This document shows positions 47,749 to 56,966 of a stretch of 64,000 bases of DNA, one piece after another. The notes beneath the pieces were generated by a model, which was given only the letters and a program-made list of their open reading frames with translations, did not search any database and was not told where the DNA came from. How positions within the stretch are numbered: position 1 is the stretch's first letter; every line of letters starts with the position of its first letter. Source of the DNA: Pseudomonadota bacterium (GTDB lineage: Bacteria > Pseudomonadota > Alphaproteobacteria > Rhizobiales > Xanthobacteraceae); contig JAEWJH010000134.1 in NCBI GenBank assembly GCA_023386635.1, positions 11,971-75,970 of the forward strand, read 5' to 3'. The position numbers were made by a program, and so were the translations under genes.

Positions 47749-49559
47749 ACGATTTCGTCATCCGCTTCGCCAACGTCAACGGCTCGGGTTCGGCGAGCGC
47801 CAACGAGATGTTCGCCCGCGCGGTGATGCGCATGGGCGTGCCGGTCTCGCCGCGCAACATCTTCCCGTCGAACATTCAGGGCCTGCCGACCTGGTACGAG
47901 GTGCGCGTCACCGAGGCGGGCCATCTCGGCGCGCGCGGCGGCGTCGACATGATGGTGGCGATGAACCCGCAGACGTTCGACAAGGACGTCGCCATGATCG
48001 AGCCGGGCGGCTATCTGTTCTACGATTCGACCAAACCGATCCCGGCCAGCAAATTCCGTGACGACATCACGGTGATCGGCGTGCCGCTCACCGCGATCTG
48101 CAACAGCGAATATACCGACCCGCGGCAGCGGCAACTGTTCAAGAACATCATCTATCTCGGCGTGCTGTCGGCGCTGCTCGACATGGAGCCGGCCGTGCTC
48201 GAGGCGCTGATCGGCGAGCAGTACAAATCCAAGGAAAAACTGATCCAGCCGAACGTGCACGCGCTGCATCTCGGCCGCGACTATGCGCTGAAAAACCTGA
48301 AATGCCCGATCGGGCTGACCGTGAAGCGTGCCGACAAGGTCGGCGACATGATCTTCGTCGAAGGCAACTCCGCGGCGGCGCTCGGCGCGGTCTATGGCGG
48401 CGCGACGGTGTGCGCGTGGTATCCGATCACGCCCTCGTCCTCGCTCGCCGACGCCTTCACCAAACATTGCGCCAAGCTGCGCGTCGATCCCCAGACCAAG
48501 AAAGCGCGTTACGCCATCGTCCAGGCCGAGGATGAGCTTGCCTCCATCGGCATGGTGATCGGCGCCGGCTGGAACGGCGCGCGCGCCTTCACCGCCACGT
48601 CCGGCCCGGGCATCTCGCTGATGCAGGAGTTCATCGGCCTCTCCTACTTCGCGGAAATCCCGGCGGTCATCTTCAACGTACAGCGCGCCGGCCCCTCGAC
48701 CGGCATGCCGACCCGCACCCAGCAATGCGACCTGATCTCCTGCGCCTATGCATCGCACGGCGACACCAAGCATGTGCTGCTGTTCCCGGAAGACCCGCAC
48801 GAGGCCTTCGAGTTCGGCGCGCAGGCCTTCGACCTCGCCGACCGGCTGCAGACGACGATATTCGTCATGCTCGATCTCGACATCGGCATGAACCACCGGC
48901 TGTGCCGGCCGTTCCGCTGGGACGACTCGCGCCGCTACGATCGCGGCAAGGTCATGACAGCCGCCGAGCTCGACTCCGGCCGCGACTTCGGCCGCTATCT
49001 TGATGTCGACGGCGACGGCATCCCCTATCGCACCTATCCCGGCACGCATCCGACCAAGGGCTCGTTCTTCACCCGCGGCACGTCGCGCGACCGCTATGCG
49101 CGCTATACCGAGGAAGGCCCGCCCTATGTCGACAACATGCAGCGGCTGCTGCGCAAGTTCGAGACGGCGAAGGATCTTGTGCCCCGGCCGCTGACGGCGA
49201 ATGCCGGCAAGCCGACCAAGTTCGGCGTGATCTATTACGGCTCGACCGCGCCGGCGATGGACGAAGCGATCGACATTCTCGAAACCAAAGGCCACCACAT
49301 CGACCGGATGCGGGTGCGCGCCTTCCCGTTCCATTCCAGCGTGCCGAGCTTCCTCGCCGACCACGACTTCGTATTCGTGGTCGAACAGAACCGCGACGCG
49401 CAACTGCGCTCGCTGATCGTCAACGAATGCAATGTCGATCCGGTCCGGCTGGTGCCGGTGCTGCATTTCGACGGCACGCCGATCACCGCGCGCTTTATCG
49501 CCAGGACCATCGGCGAGCGGATCGACACGCTGCACGGCAAGCCGGCGGTGGTGTCGTGA
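47718..49559 (+). CDS. korA: 2-oxoacid:acceptor oxidoreductase, fused gamma-alpha subunit
   Basis: Large subunit of the 2-oxoglutarate-type ferredoxin oxidoreductase class, 613 residues. The gamma domain comes first (residues 10-195; SGSASANEMFARAVMRMGVP, EVRVTEAGHLGARGGVDMMV), then the alpha pyrimidine-binding domain (YPITPSSSLADAF, QAEDELASIGMVIGAGWNGA, GPSTGMPTRTQQ). PSTGMPTRTQQ is typical of KorA rather than pyruvate enzymes. It starts inside the previous gene (31-base overlap), so the two are coupled. The exact 2-oxoacid is not certain; 2-oxoglutarate or a branched-chain 2-oxoacid are the best guesses. Confidence 0.9.
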   Translation: MPAARPISSVNDFVIRFANVNGSGSASANEMFARAVMRMGVPVSPRNIFPSNIQGLPTWYEVRVTEAGHLGARGGVDMMVAMNPQTFDKDVAMIEPGGYLFYDSTKPIPASKFRDDITVIGVPLTAICNSEYTDPRQRQLFKNIIYLGVLSALLDMEPAVLEALIGEQYKSKEKLIQPNVHALHLGRDYALKNLKCPIGLTVKRADKVGDMIFVEGNSAAALGAVYGGATVCAWYPITPSSSLADAFTKHCAKLRVDPQTKKARYAIVQAEDELASIGMVIGAGWNGARAFTATSGPGISLMQEFIGLSYFAEIPAVIFNVQRAGPSTGMPTRTQQCDLISCAYASHGDTKHVLLFPEDPHEAFEFGAQAFDLADRLQTTIFVMLDLDIGMNHRLCRPFRWDDSRRYDRGKVMTAAELDSGRDFGRYLDVDGDGIPYRTYPGTHPTKGSFFTRGTSRDRYARYTEEGPPYVDNMQRLLRKFETAKDLVPRPLTANAGKPTKFGVIYYGSTAPAMDEAIDILETKGHHIDRMRVRAFPFHSSVPSFLADHDFVFVVEQNRDAQLRSLIVNECNVDPVRLVPVLHFDGTPITARFIARTIGERIDTLHGKPAVVS

Positions 49560-49597
49560 TGACTCTCCTTTTGCGCATGCGACGAACCGCCTTCTTC

Positions 49598-49718
49598 ACC
49601 TCCCCCTGGAGGGGGGAGGTCGGATTGCGCAGCAATCCGGGAGGGGGTGACGTCACCCTCGCCGCTCACCCCACCCCGGCGCGCCTTGCGCGCCGACCCT
49701 CCCCCTCCAGGGGAGGGT
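49598..49718. repeat. Long inverted repeat inside the korA-korB gap
   Basis: Imperfect 26-base arms at 49598-49623 and 49693-49718 (both built on CTCCCC-TGGAGGGG-type sequence) flank a core containing three further hairpins: GGATTGC-GCA-GCAATCC, the palindrome GGGTGACGTCACCC and GGCGCGC-CTT-GCGCGCC. It looks like a dispersed non-coding repeat of the Bradyrhizobium group. It ends three bases before the korB ribosome-binding site GGAG (49721-49724). Confidence 0.85.
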
Positions 49719-49731
49719 CAGGAGCCGCGTC

Positions 49732-50787
49732 ATGACCTATCTCGCCAAGCCGAAATTCCACCACCCGGACCTGCCGAAAAACGCGCTCGGTTTCACCCAC
49801 CGCGACTACGAAGGCTCGGTGTCGACGCTGTGCGCGGGCTGCGGCCATGACTCGATCACCGGCGCGCTGATCCAGACCTTCTTCGAGCTGTCGATCGAGC
49901 CGCATCGCGTGGCGAAGATCTCCGGCATCGGCTGCTCGTCGAAGACGCCAACCTATTTCCTCGGCAATTCGCACGGCTTCAATTCGGTGCACGGTCGCAT
50001 GCCGTCGGTGCTCACGGGCGCCAATCTGGCCAACCGCGATCTCATCTATCTTGGCGTGTCGGGCGACGGCGATTCGGCCTCAATCGGTTTCGGCCAGTTC
50101 GCGCACGCGATCAGGCGCGGCGTCAACATGACCTATATCGTCGAGAACAACGGCGTCTACGGCCTGACCAAAGGTCAGTTTTCCGCGACAGCCGACCGCG
50201 GCTCGAAGTCGAAGCGCGGCGTCACCAACACCGACAACTCCATCGACCTGGTCGCCATCGCCTTGCAGCTCGGCGCGACCTATGTGGCGCGATCCTTCTC
50301 CGGCGACAAGCAGCAACTCGTGCCGATCCTCAAGGGCGCGATCGAACACAAGGGTGCTGCGTTCATCGACGTGATCTCGCCGTGCATCGCCTTCAACAAC
50401 CACGCCGGTTCGACCAAGAGCTTCGATTATGTGCGCGAGCACAATGAGGCGGTGAACCGGCTCGATTTCATCTCCGGCCGCGCACCGATCGAGATCAATT
50501 ACGATCCCGGCACGGTTCAGATCGTCGAGCAGCACGACGGCTCTAAACTCGCGCTGCGCAAGATCAACGCCGACTACGACGTCAACGACCGCACCGCAGC
50601 GATGGGCTTCCTGCAGCGCCACGCCGCGAACGGCCAGATCGTCACCGGGCTCCTCTACGTCGAACCCGAGGCCAGCGACCTGCACGCGCATCTGTCGACC
50701 GTGGAGCGGCCGCTGAACCAGCTCGGCGAACAGGACCTCTGCCCCGGCTCGTCGGCGCTCGAGCGGATCAACGCCGGATTGCGGTGA
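49732..50787 (+). CDS. korB: 2-oxoacid:ferredoxin oxidoreductase beta subunit
   Basis: ThDP and [4Fe-4S]-binding subunit, 351 residues. Cysteines for the cluster: CAGCGH (34-39), SGIGCSSKTP (C68) and ISPCIAFNNH (near 216). The ThDP motif is GDGDSASIGFGQF (111-123) ending at VENNGVYGLTKGQ (N139, N140). The GLTKGQxSxT sequence is characteristic of Kor/Por beta subunits. The gene is 172 bases after korA, the gap being filled by an inverted repeat. It ends directly at the stop of the convergent SRPBCC gene. Confidence 0.93.
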   Translation: MTYLAKPKFHHPDLPKNALGFTHRDYEGSVSTLCAGCGHDSITGALIQTFFELSIEPHRVAKISGIGCSSKTPTYFLGNSHGFNSVHGRMPSVLTGANLANRDLIYLGVSGDGDSASIGFGQFAHAIRRGVNMTYIVENNGVYGLTKGQFSATADRGSKSKRGVTNTDNSIDLVAIALQLGATYVARSFSGDKQQLVPILKGAIEHKGAAFIDVISPCIAFNNHAGSTKSFDYVREHNEAVNRLDFISGRAPIEINYDPGTVQIVEQHDGSKLALRKINADYDVNDRTAAMGFLQRHAANGQIVTGLLYVEPEASDLHAHLSTVERPLNQLGEQDLCPGSSALERINAGLR

Positions 50788-51327
50788 CTACCGCTTCAGC
50801 CACGGTTTCTCCGCCACCGCCTTCTGCGCCGCTTCGACCATGCCGTCGGGCATGCTCATGGCGACGGTGAGCGGCTTCCCGGTTTCAAGCACGCTCTTGA
50901 GGCTCGACAGGATCGCCGGCCAGCCGGACGCGCCACCGGCGAGGATCGCGTCGGGAATATCCCAATCGTGCGCTTCGGTCATGGTGAGCCGCGTGCTCTC
51001 GCCCGAGCGTTCGATCTCGTAGGTGACGAGACAGGCCGGCAGCTCGGCAAACTCCTCCATCCCCTCGACGATCCAGGTGCAGGCGAAGCGCCGCGGGGGC
51101 GACCAGTCGACCACCTTCCCGACGATGTGCACGCGCCCATCGGGATAGAGCAGACGAAATGCGCCGCCCGTGCGCGGCTCCACATCGGCGGCGAGCCCGC
51201 CGAAATATTGTCGCGTGAAGGCCGGATCGGTCAGCGCCTGCCACACCTGTTCCGGCGTCGCGGCGATATAAGTCACATAGACGGTCTTCGGCGTGTAGCA
51301 CGCCGCATCGAATTTCTCCTGCGTCAT
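50788..51327 (-). CDS. SRPBCC (AHSA1/START-like) domain protein
   Basis: Single START-like ligand-binding fold, 179 residues: TVYVTYIAATPEQVWQALTD, FTRQYFGGLAADVEPRTGGA, PPRRFACTWIV, STRLTMTEAHDWD. Members bind hydrophobic ligands or act as chaperone activators; nothing specific can be assigned. ATG 51327 follows GGAGACGTTTG. It is convergent with korB with no spacing. An ArsR-type regulator, frequent next to such genes, is not present. Confidence 0.9.
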   Translation of the reverse strand: MTQEKFDAACYTPKTVYVTYIAATPEQVWQALTDPAFTRQYFGGLAADVEPRTGGAFRLLYPDGRVHIVGKVVDWSPPRRFACTWIVEGMEEFAELPACLVTYEIERSGESTRLTMTEAHDWDIPDAILAGGASGWPAILSSLKSVLETGKPLTVAMSMPDGMVEAAQKAVAEKPWLKR

Positions 51328-51366
51328 CAAACGTCTCCGTGTGCCTCTTCGGCTTAACAAACGCCG

Positions 51367-51786
51367 TTACTGGTTGATGCAGGTGCCCATATAGGTGCCG
51401 CGCTGGTCACCCGGCACACCGGCGAGGCCCGACTGGTGCGCGCAGCGCGCCGCACGATCGCCGAAGCTCTCTGCGCCACCGCCGGGAACGCTGCCACGCG
51501 GCACGATCGGCACGCTCGGCACCACCTGCCCCGTCCCGGGTATCACGATCGGCGGCGGCGTGTCGCGCCAGCGCTGCTCCGGGCTTTGCGCGCGCGGAAC
51601 GCGGCGGGGCCGCTGCGGCGTGCGGCGCGGCGACACATAGGGGTTGGCGACGCCCGGTGTGCGCGGCTCCGGCCGCATGATGTCATAAGGACCGTCGCTC
51701 GCGGAATGGGCCGGCGAACCTGCAGCAAGCAGGCCGAGCGACAGCAGGATGGTGGCGAGACGGATCATGATGAAGCGACAACGCAT
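51367..51786 (-). CDS. Small secreted hypothetical protein
   Basis: A 139-residue protein with a signal peptide (MRCRFIMIRLATILLSLGLL to about residue 27, AHSAS). A Pro/Arg-rich linker follows (PYVSPRRTPQRPRRVPRAQS). A C-terminal region has two cysteines (ARCAHQSGLAG and GTCINQ) that may form a disulfide. Related periplasmic proteins occur in the group. An alternative start is ATG 51768, which would leave the signal peptide intact. Function unknown. Confidence 0.65.
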   Translation of the reverse strand: MRCRFIMIRLATILLSLGLLAAGSPAHSASDGPYDIMRPEPRTPGVANPYVSPRRTPQRPRRVPRAQSPEQRWRDTPPPIVIPGTGQVVPSVPIVPRGSVPGGGAESFGDRAARCAHQSGLAGVPGDQRGTYMGTCINQ

Positions 51787-51815
51787 GAATCCCGAGTTCG
51801 TCCCCACCCTAGCGA

Positions 51816-51905
51816 CGTCATGGCCGGCGTCATGCCGGCCATCCCGACGAGGCAGGCACCGCCTGCAAACTTGCCGGCATCGCCGGGACAAGCCTGGCGA
51901 TGACG
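51816..51905. repeat. Imperfect inverted repeat element
   Basis: GTCATGCCGGCCATC-type sequence on the left faces CGCCGGGACAAGCCTGGCGATGAC on the right, around a GGCAGGC/GCCTGC hairpin. It is one of several similar elements in this window (also at 55341-55427), placed between the small secreted protein gene and the rluC-type gene. Confidence 0.65.
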
Positions 51906-51922
51906 GCGTTTAGCGCAGGCGG

Positions 51923-53605
51923 TCACTCCTCCGGCGCATCCTCGATCGGGTCGTAGCGCGTCATATCGAGGCCGATCAAATTCCAGGTCTGCTGCATGTG
52001 CGGCGGCAACGGCGCGGTGACGTCGATGCGCCCGCCGCGCGGATGCGGCACGGCGATGCGCCGCGCCAGGAGATGCAGCTTGTTCTGGATGCCGCCGGGC
52101 AGCTTCCAGTTCTCGATATCGAAATATTTCGGGTCGCCGAGGATTGGATTGCCGATCTGCTGCATATGCGCGCGCAGCTGATGGGTGCGGCCGGTGACCG
52201 GTTTCAGCGAAACCCAGGCAAGCTGCTGCGCAGCCGTTTCCACCACCGCGTAATAGGTGACGGCATGGCTCGCGCCCTCCTCGCCATGGCGCGCAGCGCG
52301 CATCACGCTGTCTTCCTCGTTCTGCTCCTTGGCGAGGAAGTTCGACACCCGGCCCTGCAGCGGCTTGGGCACACCATACACAAGCGCCCAGTAGACCTTG
52401 CGCGCGGAGCGCGAGCGGAACGTCTTCGACAGCGCCGCCGCCGCAAAGCGCGTCTTGGCGATGAGCAGACAGCCGGCTGTATCCTTGTCGAGCCGGTGGA
52501 CGAGACGCGGCCGCTGCGCATCGCGGCCCTGGCCTTGCAGCGCGCCAAGCATGCCGTCCACATGGCGCGTGGTGCCGGAACCGCCCTGCACCGCCAAGCC
52601 GGCCGGCTTATTGATGACAAGAACATCATCGTCTTCGTACAGCGTGATCTCGCGCAGGAAGGCGCGATCGCGCAAATCGGCGGGCGCATCGCCGCGCGGC
52701 GTCGGCGCGTCGACCTTCAGCGGCGGAATGCGCACGGTCTGGCCACGCGCGATCCGCGCCTTCGGCTCCGCGCGCTTGCCATCGAGGCGCACCTGACCTT
52801 TACGGATGATGCGCTGGATATGGCTGAACGAGAGCCCGGGAAACCGAGCCTCGAAAAACCGGTCGAGACGCATCCCGTCCTCGTCGGCGGTGACTGTCAC
52901 GGTCTGCACGCCGGCGGATTCGAAGGTCGGCAATTCTTTCGGTTTCGCCACCTCGCTCACGACCACATTGCGCTCGGCTTCGCGATCGCGGCGCGGCGCA
53001 CGTTCAAATCGGTCGCTGCGCTGGCCGGAGCGTCGTCCCGCGGAACCGGAAGCCGGTCGCTTTCCGTCAAAAGAACGTTCGGCGCGGTCGGGACGTGCAA
53101 ACCGTTCGCTGCGGTCGTCATCGCGACGCGGCCCGCGCGGCCCGCGCGGCCGCGACGCCGGCCTGCCGCCAGACCGTTCGCCACCAGACCGTTCGCCGCC
53201 GAACGAGCGTTCGCCAAACTTGCTCCCCGCGGATTTACGGCCGCCGAATTTCCGTTCGCCCGGTCTGCGATCATCGGAGCCGCGCTCGACCGATTTGCGT
53301 TCGCCGAACGACCGCTCACCGGACCTGGGGGCACCTTTTCCCGACTCGAACTTGCGTGCCCCGAACTTGCGCTCGTCGGATTTGCGGCCGCCCGGCCTCG
53401 GACCTGAGAATTTGCGCTCATCCGACGCACCGCTGCGCGATGGCTTATGGGAGACAGTCTTGCCGCCGCGGCGCTCGTCGTCGCTGCCACGACCGCCCTG
53501 CTCGCCTTTGCGCACCTCGCGCCAGCGCTTGGTCTTCTTGCGCGCATGCGGATCGGATCCGCCGCGTCCTGAACCTTTTCCCGAACCGGGTCGCGATGTC
53601 TTCAT
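51923..53605 (-). CDS. rluC: RluC-type 23S rRNA pseudouridine synthase with a long basic N-terminal region
   Basis: Pseudouridine synthase of 560 residues, the last 330 being the enzyme: an S4 RNA-binding domain (GMRLDRFFEARFPGLSFSHI and RKGQVRLDGKRAEPKARIAR, about 238-280), then the catalytic RLVHRLDKDTAGCLLIAKT with the aspartate near 371, and the C-terminal GRTHQLRAHMQQIGNPILGD. The first 230 residues are low-complexity Arg/Gly/Ser/Lys-rich, with repeated (S/G)ERKFGxRK-like units. This extension is much longer than in E. coli RluC (about 320 residues in total) and is probably RNA-binding and disordered. Confidence 0.92.
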   Translation of the reverse strand: MKTSRPGSGKGSGRGGSDPHARKKTKRWREVRKGEQGGRGSDDERRGGKTVSHKPSRSGASDERKFSGPRPGGRKSDERKFGARKFESGKGAPRSGERSFGERKSVERGSDDRRPGERKFGGRKSAGSKFGERSFGGERSGGERSGGRPASRPRGPRGPRRDDDRSERFARPDRAERSFDGKRPASGSAGRRSGQRSDRFERAPRRDREAERNVVVSEVAKPKELPTFESAGVQTVTVTADEDGMRLDRFFEARFPGLSFSHIQRIIRKGQVRLDGKRAEPKARIARGQTVRIPPLKVDAPTPRGDAPADLRDRAFLREITLYEDDDVLVINKPAGLAVQGGSGTTRHVDGMLGALQGQGRDAQRPRLVHRLDKDTAGCLLIAKTRFAAAALSKTFRSRSARKVYWALVYGVPKPLQGRVSNFLAKEQNEEDSVMRAARHGEEGASHAVTYYAVVETAAQQLAWVSLKPVTGRTHQLRAHMQQIGNPILGDPKYFDIENWKLPGGIQNKLHLLARRIAVPHPRGGRIDVTAPLPPHMQQTWNLIGLDMTRYDPIEDAPEE

Positions 53606-53630
53606 GGCGTGATGGTGTCCGTCAGATGCT

Positions 53631-53978
53631 TCATGAGCATCGCTTGAGCAGCGTGGCGGGGCCGCGATTCCAGTTCGCCTTCATGCGGTTGCCGCTGGCT
53701 TCCAGCGTCACGGGCGTGGCCCGGTCGCCCTGGTTCCAGCAATGTGCCTCCATATGGACCGCCTTGCCGGTCTTGTACATCCGGCCGATGCGACAGAAAC
53801 CGTCATACCAGACGACCGCATAGGACGTGACCATCAGCGCCGTGTCGGCGGCGGTCGAGCCCGACCACGCCGAACATGCCGCCTCGCTGGCGGCCCAGCG
53901 CCCGCGCGTCTCATCGGCGGCGCGCGCCGGTAACACCGTCACCGCCAATGCCACCGCCGCCCAAACCCAAGCTCGCAT
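53631..53978 (-). CDS. Small secreted hypothetical protein
   Basis: A 115-residue protein with a signal peptide (MRAWVWAAVALAVTVLPARA, cleavage near residue 20) and four cysteines in the mature part (EAACSAWSG, DGFCRIGRM, EAHCWNQGD, LLKRCS). Two disulfides are possible. ATG 53978 is preceded by AGGGGAACG. It lies between the rarA gene, 13 bases upstream, and rluC, 25 bases downstream, all on the minus strand. Related proteins occur at the same place in other genomes, I believe; function unknown. Confidence 0.75.
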   Translation of the reverse strand: MRAWVWAAVALAVTVLPARAADETRGRWAASEAACSAWSGSTAADTALMVTSYAVVWYDGFCRIGRMYKTGKAVHMEAHCWNQGDRATPVTLEASGNRMKANWNRGPATLLKRCS

Positions 53979-53991
53979 CGTTCCCCTGCCC

Positions 53992-55323
53992 TTATTCCCT
54001 GGTCCGCTCCGCGCGCAGCTTCGCCCAGTAGTCGAGCCGCTTCCTGATCTCACGCTCGAAACCGCGCTCCGGCGGGTCGTAGAACTGCTGCCGGCCCATC
54101 GCTTCCGGGAAGTAATCCTGCCCGGAAAATGCCTCGTCCTGATCGTGGTCGTAGGCGTAACCGCGACCGTAGCTTTCCTGCTTCATCAGCTTGGTCGGCG
54201 CATTGAGGATGTGCTTGGGCGGCGTCAGCGAACCGTTCTCGCGCGCCGCGCGCATCGCCGCACCGTAAGCGACATAGCCTGCGTTCGACTTCGGCGCGGT
54301 CGCCACATAGATCACCGCTTGCGCGATGGCGAGTTCACCTTCGGGCGAGCCGAGGAAATCGTAGGCTTCTTTCGCGGCGTTGCAGATCACCAGCGCCTGC
54401 GGATCGGCGAGGCCGATATCCTCCACCGCCATGCGCACGACGCGGCGTGCGATATAAAGCGGGTTCTCGCCGGCGTCGAACATGCGCGCGAGATAATAGA
54501 GCGCGGCATCCGGGTCGGAGCCCCGCACCGATTTATGCAGGGCGGAAATCAGATTGTAATGCCCGTCCTGCGACTTGTCGTAGATCGGCGCGCGGCGCTG
54601 CACGATCTCCTGCAGCTTTGCCGGATCGAACACTTCGCCCTTGCGCGCGGCGCGCCACACTTCCTCCGCCAGGGTCAGCGAGGCGCGACCATCGCCGTCG
54701 GCCATGCCGATCAGCATCTCGCGCGCTTGCGCGTCGAGCGGGAGCGACTTCCCCTCGATCTCCTCCGCGCGCGAGAGCAGCTTGCCGATGGCCTCCGCAT
54801 CGAGCGAGCGGAACACGAGAACGCGCGCGCGCGACAGCAACGCGGCGTTCAATTCAAACGACGGGTTTTCGGTGGTCGCGCCGACGAGCACGACGGTGCC
54901 GTCCTCCATCACTGGCAGGAAACTATCCTGCTGCGCGCGGTTGAAGCGATGCACCTCGTCGACGAACAGCAGCGTGCCGATGCCGGTTTCGCGACGCGCG
55001 CGCGCCGCATCGAACACCTTTTTCAGATCGGCGACGCCGGAGAACACCGCGGAAATCTGCTCGAAGTGCAGCGCCGTCGCGTCCGCCAGCAGCCGCGCCA
55101 CCGTGGTCTTGCCGGTGCCGGGCGGCCCCCAGAACACCAGCGAGCCGAGCGAGCGCGTCTCCAGCATGCGCGTGAGCACGCCGTCCGGGCCGAGCAGATG
55201 GTCCTGCCCGACAACCTCGGACAGCGCCTGCGGCCGCAGCCGGTCGGCGAGCGGGCGCGGTGCATCGTGCTCGAGGCCGGCGGCGGCGAACAGCGACGGT
55301 CCTTTCTGCGCGCGCGGGGTCAC
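53992..55323 (-). CDS. rarA: Replication-associated recombination protein RarA (MgsA)
   Basis: AAA+ ATPase of 443 residues that acts at stalled replication forks. Walker A WGPPGTGKTT (65-74), Walker B LLFVDEVHRFNRAQQ (near 116-130), sensor VLVGATTENPSFELN, and the C-terminal MgsA tetramerisation part (YLARMFDAGENPLYIARRVV, SYGRGYAYDHD). GTG 55323 was selected because the family starts with (M)TPRAxxGPSLF-like sequence and GGAGAG precedes it; the frame opens to 55413. Confidence 0.95.
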   Translation of the reverse strand: MTPRAQKGPSLFAAAGLEHDAPRPLADRLRPQALSEVVGQDHLLGPDGVLTRMLETRSLGSLVFWGPPGTGKTTVARLLADATALHFEQISAVFSGVADLKKVFDAARARRETGIGTLLFVDEVHRFNRAQQDSFLPVMEDGTVVLVGATTENPSFELNAALLSRARVLVFRSLDAEAIGKLLSRAEEIEGKSLPLDAQAREMLIGMADGDGRASLTLAEEVWRAARKGEVFDPAKLQEIVQRRAPIYDKSQDGHYNLISALHKSVRGSDPDAALYYLARMFDAGENPLYIARRVVRMAVEDIGLADPQALVICNAAKEAYDFLGSPEGELAIAQAVIYVATAPKSNAGYVAYGAAMRAARENGSLTPPKHILNAPTKLMKQESYGRGYAYDHDQDEAFSGQDYFPEAMGRQQFYDPPERGFEREIRKRLDYWAKLRAERTRE

Positions 55324-55340
55324 GGTACAACTCTCTCCGC

Positions 55341-55427
55341 TGTCATGCCCGGCCTCTTGCCGGACATCCACGCCTTGCTTCGCAACAACCAAAGACGTGG
55401 ATGGCCGGAACAAGCCCGGCCATGACG
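55341..55427. repeat. Imperfect inverted repeat element
   Basis: TGTCATGCCCGGCCTCTTGC... (55341 on) and its near-complement ending GGCCGGAACAAGCCCGGCCATGACG (55403-55427 region) pair over about 34 bases around a GCAACAACC loop. It lies between rarA and the Deg protease gene and belongs to the same family as 51816-51905. Confidence 0.75.
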
Positions 55428-55446
55428 ATTGTCTGATATCGCGCCG

Positions 55447-56850
<1,404 letters not shown>

Positions 56851-56911
56851 CGGGGCGAATCCGTCACGGGGAAAACCGTCCCGAGATATAGGCGTCCGGA
56901 ACGGCCAATAG

Positions 56912-56942
56912 AAGGCAGCGGGGCACCCGTCCCCGCCGCCTT
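56912..56942 (-). terminator. Terminator after the cytochrome c gene
   Basis: A 12-bp stem with one G-T pair (56912-56923 with 56931-56942) and a 7-base loop. On the minus strand it is followed by CTATT. It is 25 bases downstream of the dihaem cytochrome stop and 62 bases upstream of the Deg protease start. Confidence 0.6.
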
Positions 56943-56966
56943 CGTCTTGTCGGACGCCCCGGCCGA

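Noticed and set aside
45919..49535. Two very long minus-strand frames opposite the flavoprotein and korA genes
   Set aside because: They lack motifs and are typical antisense frames of GC-rich DNA; the plus strand has intact FAD, ferredoxin and Kor signatures.
53000..53600. Short repeating units resembling a CRISPR array
   Set aside because: The repeats are codon-phased, variable in length and encode the Arg/Gly/Ser leader of RluC; no uniform repeat-spacer pattern and no cas genes.
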